NCBI GenBank assembly: GCA_028691095.1
Contig: JAQUZZ010000031.1
Location: forward strand, 1 to 9,998
Source: Alistipes sp.
GTDB taxonomy: Bacteria; Bacteroidota; Bacteroidia; Bacteroidales; Rikenellaceae
Direction: 5' to 3'
DNA length: 9,998 bases
Shown in pieces: positions 6,719 through 9,998 of this stretch (position 1 is the first letter of the stretch; every line of letters starts with the position of its first letter). The translations under genes were made by a program, and so were the position numbers. The notes under the pieces are model-generated. The model made no database searches, had not been told where the DNA came from, and saw nothing but the letters and a program-made list of their open reading frames with translations.

Positions 6719-7555
6719 CTATTTCCGTACAAATCGGCTCAGGCGGTCATCCGCCGCAATCTTCTCCAAGATCGTTCGCACCAACACGTCGATCTCTCGA
6801 TCCGGACGATAATCGGCTGCACAGATGTAACTGGCACGGTCGTCGCGGATCAGTCGCGTCATCTCCTGCAACTTCTCGATCGACTCCGGATTGTACACCG
6901 CAATGGAGTGTCCTCCTTGTTGTTTGACCAACTTCATGCAGGGAATATCGGTGGTTCCGTCTCCGAAATAGATCATGTGTCGGAACTGCACGGGACGCTC
7001 CGACTCCGGAATGTACTCGTTGATCCGATGGCTGTCATAGACACTCTCGATGCCCTTGTTGATCTTAAAGATGAACTGTGTCTTATTGGTGTAGTTGACG
7101 CCCAAGGCGGGCCAAAAGGCAACCCCGTCGACGTCGTAGAAAAAGGTACTGGCATAGATTTTCCGGAACTCTCCGGCAATCGGGGTTCCCTCGATCATCT
7201 CTTTCAGACCCGAAGAGTTGATGTAGTGCTGCAAGGTGATGCCCCGCTCTGCGGCATAGGCATTGATGCGACCAAACCACTCCTGCACCCCTTGATACAA
7301 TTCAATCGCACGACCCGAGTGGATAAAGGCGTCGCGACGCAGCGATTTGTCCGAATTCTTGGCCGCATGCAACATCTCGTACATATAGGTCAAGACCGGA
7401 TCGGCATCGTGCTCCTCGGCCACCCGATTGCAACGATCCCAAAACTCATGATTACTCTTCCCGATGGCAGGCAGAAAATCATACTCCTGCATATTGCCCG
7501 GCGACAGCGTTCCATCGAAATCGTAGATCAACGCCACGGTGAGTGTTTTAGCCAT
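6719..7555 (-). CDS. HAD-superfamily hydrolase, probable phosphatase of unknown substrate
   Basis: The product is a 278-residue soluble protein with all four HAD motifs. Motif I is DFDGTL (12-17) with nucleophile Asp12 and acid/base Asp14. Motif II is INSSG (112-116). A motif III lysine lies in the 158-167 region (NKTQFIFKINKG). Motif IV is YFGDGTTDIP (196-205) with Asp199 and Asp203 for magnesium. The long insert between motifs I and II (about 20-105) is a helical cap that probably sets the substrate. It resembles a common Bacteroidota HAD protein of unknown role; the INSSG and GDGTTD motifs recall the phosphoserine phosphatase branch, but that assignment would be a guess. There is no signal peptide. 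The start is fixed by MAKTLTVALIYDFDGT, and the palindrome motif lies 10-28 bases upstream. It is first in a likely operon with rdgB and recO. Confidence 0.85.
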   Translation of the reverse strand: MAKTLTVALIYDFDGTLSPGNMQEYDFLPAIGKSNHEFWDRCNRVAEEHDADPVLTYMYEMLHAAKNSDKSLRRDAFIHSGRAIELYQGVQEWFGRINAYAAERGITLQHYINSSGLKEMIEGTPIAGEFRKIYASTFFYDVDGVAFWPALGVNYTNKTQFIFKINKGIESVYDSHRINEYIPESERPVQFRHMIYFGDGTTDIPCMKLVKQQGGHSIAVYNPESIEKLQEMTRLIRDDRASYICAADYRPDREIDVLVRTILEKIAADDRLSRFVRK

Positions 7556-7565
7556 CTATCAAGTC

Positions 7566-7687
7566 ATTTAAGCACATCGTGTGATGTATAATAAAGTAAT
7601 TCCAAAGAATGATTGAACCCTTGGGGTCGCGGTCTATGTCTGATATGCCGCTATGTGGATTGCTAACAAATAGCACACTGTGCTTAG
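7566..7687. repeat. Intergenic repeat copy R2 with inverted ends, MITE-like
   Basis: The left end reads TTTAAGCAC-ATC-GTGTG (7567-7583). The right end, reversed, reads CTAAGCAC-AGT-GTGCT (7671-7687 region). The element therefore has imperfect terminal inverted repeats, each itself a small palindrome. The interior from about 7591 is similar to the R1 copy at 121-279, and the plus-strand right end AACAAATAGCAC-ACT-GTGCTTAG (7665-7687) matches the other motif copies. The left end faces the HAD gene and stops 10 bases from its ATG. Its length of about 120 bp, lack of coding capacity and inverted ends fit a non-autonomous mobile repeat. A paired regulatory site is the alternative. Confidence 0.6.
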
Positions 7688-7690
7688 CAA

Positions 7691-8180
7691 TGCGATCATC
7701 CGTACACACAACTGTAATATATCACCTCGGTTCATCAGGTTCCGTATATCGTCATAAGATACACCCCTAAATTGGGGAGGGTTCCCTGGATTTTAAAGCG
7801 TAGAGGGTGTTACTTCCAAGAACCTCCCAACGGAGATCTCCATCTCGATCCTCTTCACAATCTGCCCTTAAAGATACGAAAGAAACACGAGGTTCGGTGA
7901 CCCCAAGCAAGGAATTCTCGCAAGAATTCGATCCAGCACTCCTCCCGTGCGCCACCTCTCCAAAAGTAAAGCTGTTTTACAGCATATTACGACACCATAC
8001 ACCCCATACGAGGGAAAGAGCGTATCGGCAAAATAAGATGGATCCCCTTACCATGCAAAACCACCGACCGACACGTTTCACCATGCAGCCTTAGCAGCTC
8101 CATTTCGCAAGGCAATGTATATCAAAAGGGTGAGCCGACAAAGGAGAGCCTCCTGCTTCTCAAGTAAAAATGCCGTAAAC
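7691..8180. other. 490-base stretch without a recognisable gene
   Basis: No open frame here resembles a protein family. Visible structures are a palindrome GGAGATCTCC (about 7831-7840); a perfect 7-bp hairpin GAATTCT (7912-7918) and AGAATTC (7923-7929) with loop CGCA; and a minus-strand match to the -7 box, TACTTTTG, at 7961-7968. No tmRNA, SRP RNA, RNase P or 6S RNA signature was recognised. It could carry an unknown small RNA or a long leader of the HAD gene, or be decayed sequence. Confidence 0.4.
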
Positions 8181-8211
8181 AAAAAAGAAGCCTCATACAC
8201 TGAGACTTCTT
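8181..8211 (-). terminator. Intrinsic terminator of the tRNA-Thr transcript
   Basis: Read on the minus strand, AAGAAG-T-CTCA and TGAG-G-CTTCTT form an 11-bp stem with one T-G wobble and a 5-base loop, running into a T-tract (plus-strand A-run 8181-8186). It lies 23 bases downstream of the tRNA 3' end. Confidence 0.85.
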
Positions 8212-8233
8212 ATCTTAACCTTACGATTTTCTG

Positions 8234-8306
8234 AGCCACAAGTGGGACTCGAACCCACGACCTTTTCGTTACGAATGAAATGCTCTACCGACTGAGCTAT
8301 TGTGGC
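8234..8306 (-). tRNA. tRNA-Thr, anticodon CGU (reads ACG)
   Basis: The minus strand folds into a complete 73-base cloverleaf. The acceptor stem is GCCACAA/TTGTGGC, the D arm GCTC/GAGC with loop AGTCGGTA, the variable loop AGGTC, and the T arm GTGGG/CCCAC with loop TTCGAGT. The anticodon loop is TTCGTAA, so the anticodon is CGT (plus strand 8271-8273). G1-C72 and C2-G71 together with G35 and U36 agree with known threonyl-tRNA synthetase identity elements. The discriminator base is U73 and CCA is not encoded in full (CA follows). The anticodon stem has one A31-C39 mismatch next to the loop. Confidence 0.95.
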
Positions 8307-8613
8307 AACGGGATCCGGTCTGAGGTTCCAGATCCGTTTTGCGACTGCAAATTTGGGAAAATAAATTGAATTTACGGCAACAATTCCACGTTTTTTTCAA
8401 ATCTCGCATAATACCCCTTGAATTTCAAAGGGTAAAGGGAACTTCGTGTCGCACAACCCTTCCCCTACCTCCCCGGATCGCAGGATCACTCCTCGCAACT
8501 TGCGCTCCGTATGCTGTTCCTCTTTTCCCCTCTATTGTCCCGGGGGTTGTAACTCGTGACGCACGCTGCAGATAGACTTGAACACACATCCGGACAAGCA
8601 AGCAGCCTTCCTT
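8307..8613. other. Spacer between tRNA-Thr and GDPD gene
   Basis: No gene is seen. Next to the tRNA, AACGGGATC (8307-8315) and GATCCGTT (about 8331-8338) can pair with one bulge and would fold in the tRNA precursor leader. CCCTTGA (8415-8421) and TCAAAGGG (8425-8432) form a bulged hairpin that, on the minus strand, could weakly terminate the GDPD transcript, though its T-tract is poor. CGCAACTTGCG (8494-8504) is an 11-base palindrome of unknown meaning. Confidence 0.35.
8348..8355 (-). promoter_or_regulatory. Weak candidate -7 box for tRNA-Thr
   Basis: The minus strand reads CAAATTTG followed by C, one base off TAnnTTTG, about 42 bases upstream of the tRNA 5' end. No well-placed -33 box is seen. 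The sequence is self-complementary, so direction is inferred from the tRNA. Confidence 0.25.
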
Positions 8614-9381
8614 TTAGCGCGCTTCGCGGATCAAACGCTGTAACATCTCCGGTTCGTCGGTCGTAATATACCTCGGATGACGCTCCAACAACCATTTCAT
8701 ATCCTCCTCTTGATCCACCGTCCATACATTGACCTCCAATCCCAATTGGCGCGCCTGCTCAAACCAATCTTCGTGAGCTCGCATCGTGCCGATATGGTAA
8801 TCCAGTCCCGTATATCCTTTGTCCGCCAACTCCTGCGGAGTCAGGTCGCCACTCAGATAGGCAACCTTAGCCTTCGGAGCCTTCGCAATGATCCGCTCAC
8901 AAGCGTTTTGACTAAACGAAATGTACTCCACCCGTTTATCCATCTTGGCCTTATGCACCATGGCCAATACGGCGTCCACTACGGCGTTTTCACGATCTTT
9001 ATTCTGATGGCTTTTGATCTCAATGATCGGTTTGGTCTTCTTCTGTTGCTTGGCTACGGCCAAGTAGGACTCAAAGGTGGGAATCGACTCCCCATTTGAG
9101 AGTTTAACCGCCTGCAACTCCTGCGACGAATAGGTCTCCATCCGTTTCCCGTGCAACGTGGCATCGTGAAACAAAAACACCACATCATCCGTCGAAATGT
9201 AGACATCCAGTTCAGAACCTTCGGCACCAATCGCAATCGCACTCTTCAACGAGGCAATCGAGTTTTGAGCCGCACCCTCGGCCTTCCAATAACCACGGTG
9301 CGCCACTACGCCCGTTTTAGATTGTGCCACGACTCCGGCCGCACAGCACAACGATAACACCATACAAACAATCTTCTTCAT
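8614..9381 (-). CDS. Exported glycerophosphodiester phosphodiesterase family protein
   Basis: The product belongs to the GDPD family of TIM-barrel enzymes, which hydrolyse glycerophosphodiesters to glycerol 3-phosphate and an alcohol. It has 255 residues from ATG 9381. A signal peptide (MKKI, then a hydrophobic core to about VVAQ at 17-20) points to periplasmic export; the cysteines at 12-13 do not form a good lipobox. Family motifs are VAHRGYW (26-32) with catalytic His28, GAAQNS (36-41), SELDV (56-60) with metal ligands Glu57 and Asp59, FHDATL (71-76) with His72, and IEIKS (120-124) with Glu121. The tail has VNVWTVD and the ITTDEPE sequence usual in the family. The frame is open upstream to 9606, but that part has no family similarity and would bury the signal peptide. 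It stands alone on the minus strand, with no transporter beside it. The substrate is not determined. Confidence 0.93.
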   Translation of the reverse strand: MKKIVCMVLSLCCAAGVVAQSKTGVVAHRGYWKAEGAAQNSIASLKSAIAIGAEGSELDVYISTDDVVFLFHDATLHGKRMETYSSQELQAVKLSNGESIPTFESYLAVAKQQKKTKPIIEIKSHQNKDRENAVVDAVLAMVHKAKMDKRVEYISFSQNACERIIAKAPKAKVAYLSGDLTPQELADKGYTGLDYHIGTMRAHEDWFEQARQLGLEVNVWTVDQEEDMKWLLERHPRYITTDEPEMLQRLIREAR

Positions 9382-9460
9382 ATTCTTCAAGTTTTTAACC
9401 CATCTATTTAACGGGAGTTCGACTCCTCCCCTCACATAACGTAGCGAATCAATATCGGAA

Positions 9461-9487
9461 AGAGTCCAACGAGGGAGAGTCCAACGA
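9461..9487. repeat. Short tandem direct repeat
   Basis: AGAGTCCAACGA occurs at 9461-9472 and again at 9476-9487, two exact 12-base copies separated by GGG (period 15). It lies 80-106 bases upstream of the GDPD start codon. It could be a paired protein-binding site or a replication-slippage product. Confidence 0.8.
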
Positions 9488-9859
9488 TCCGCATTCACGT
9501 TAAATTCGCCTCTCACAGAGGCAAGAAGTGTTCGATCGCGCCTCCCTAACGCCTCTTCCGAACCGTAAAGACAGATTGGCTCTAATAGGAGGTTCAGCTT
9601 CGCCACGCTTACGCCTTCCTCTGGCTATGTATGCACAAGCAACCCTTCGACGTATCAAGCACTCCTCATTGATGCAATGCCTTAATGCCCTCTTGGAGGT
9701 CACTTATTTCATCCAAAGAGTAGAGAAATGCGGAGCAAGAGAGGTAAAACTACCATATACTCCCCTTGCGACCCATCCACCACCATTCTACATTCACGAC
9801 AAGCCTCTGGAGCTACTACGGTAAGACTTTGTAAAGATAGAAAACTCTCCGTAAACCCC

Positions 9860-9894
9860 CAAATATAGTTGAACTTTCGGCTGAATGGTCCAAA
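9860..9894 (-). promoter_or_regulatory. Candidate Bacteroidota-type promoter, minus strand
   Basis: Read on the minus strand, TATATTTG (9867-9860) matches TAnnTTTG exactly. TTTG (9894-9891) lies 23 bases upstream of it, slightly longer than the usual 19-21 spacing. The nearest downstream gene is the GDPD about 470 bases away, so the target is uncertain. Confidence 0.3.
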
Positions 9895-9923
9895 TTTTCC
9901 ACTGGATCCCTATGCTCGATCCG

Positions 9924-9998
9924 TTTTTTCTCCATCCCCCAGGTTCTTCCCCCCCGTTCCACCCCTCTTCTTTTTCCCCGCCCTTTTCCCCCCCTCTT
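9924..9998. repeat. C-rich pyrimidine tract with G-quadruplex potential on the minus strand
   Basis: Nearly all bases are pyrimidine on the plus strand. C-runs lie at 9936-9940, 9949-9955, 9962-9965, 9976-9979, 9981-9983 and 9988-9994. The minus strand at 9994-9976 therefore satisfies the G3-N1-7 quadruplex rule if the seven-G run supplies two tracts. The tract runs to the end of the window, so its full length is unknown. Confidence 0.7.

Larger units (their letters stand above)
9382..9923. other. Region upstream of GDPD without a convincing gene
   Basis: The frames open here (for example plus 9528-9824) have no family resemblance and are poor in hydrophobic core residues. Visible items are a small inverted repeat GGAGT/ACTCC (9414-9418/9422-9426), a tandem direct repeat (9461-9487), a hairpin GCCTCT-CAC-AGAGGC (9508-9522), and a candidate minus-strand promoter near 9860. 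If that promoter drives the GDPD gene, the leader would be over 450 bases long. Confidence 0.4.

Noticed and set aside
6713..7591. Open frame of 292 codons on the plus strand
   Set aside because: It is antisense to the HAD gene, which carries all four HAD motifs; the plus-strand translation is not a recognisable protein.
7690..7767. ATG of a short 25-residue frame directly after the palindrome motif at 7665-7687
   Set aside because: The frame ends quickly and shows no protein-like pattern. The motif's position before an ATG here is probably coincidence.
7767..8094. Overlapping small frames on both strands (7767-7955 minus, 7807-8094 plus)
   Set aside because: Polar, low-information translations with no family resemblance; judged non-coding.
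9382..9606. Upstream extension of the GDPD frame
   Set aside because: It would place 75 unrelated residues before an obvious signal peptide starting MKKI.
9528..9824. 98-codon open frame on the plus strand
   Set aside because: No recognised motif, odd composition and no translation start context; probably chance in a non-coding region.

Overview
The window looks like chromosomal DNA of a member of the Bacteroidota, most likely Porphyromonas or a close relative. This rests on family resemblance: the methionyl-tRNA synthetase has a KISTSRN-type signature loop and a C-terminal EMAP/Trbp111-like domain, RecO lacks the zinc-finger cysteines, several proteins are of familiar Bacteroidota types, and candidate promoters match the Bacteroidota -7 box TAnnTTTG. 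No species can be assigned from sequence reading alone.

Layout. Positions 1-120 are the right-hand end of an IS5-family insertion sequence: the last 32 codons of its transposase and an AT-rich terminus. Next comes an intergenic repeat (121-279) leading into a plus-strand DAACS/SDF-family transporter (292-1503) with its own intrinsic terminator. After a 430-base non-coding stretch follow two plus-strand housekeeping genes, metG (1936-3981) and ilvE (4072-5085), ended by an intrinsic terminator with a very long stem. The centre-right is read on the minus strand: a HAD-family hydrolase (7555-6719), rdgB (6642-6055) and recO (6068-5346), closely spaced and probably co-transcribed, with rdgB and recO overlapping. 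Further right, also on the minus strand, are a tRNA-Thr(CGU) with a clear terminator and an exported glycerophosphodiester phosphodiesterase (9381-8614). The last 600 bases hold no convincing gene and end in a C-rich pyrimidine tract.

The genes do not form one pathway. They cover translation (metG, tRNA-Thr), branched-chain amino acid metabolism (ilvE), nucleotide-pool cleaning and DNA repair (rdgB, recO), uptake (SDF transporter), phosphodiester scavenging (GDPD) and an unassigned HAD phosphatase.

The most interesting signal is a family of short intergenic repeats. The core is a small palindrome, AGCAC-NNN-GTGCT, usually flanked by (A)ACAAAT on one side and TAAAT on the other. It occurs five times between genes, and in four cases the TTAAAT side lies 8-12 bases before a start codon (transporter, ilvE, rdgB, HAD). 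Two copies belong to longer related sequences (121-279 and about 7591-7687), and 7566-7687 has inverted ends like a small non-autonomous mobile element. The IS5-type element ends exactly where homology to the longer repeat begins, so it probably jumped into a copy. No defence system, CRISPR array or clearly new enzyme system is visible.
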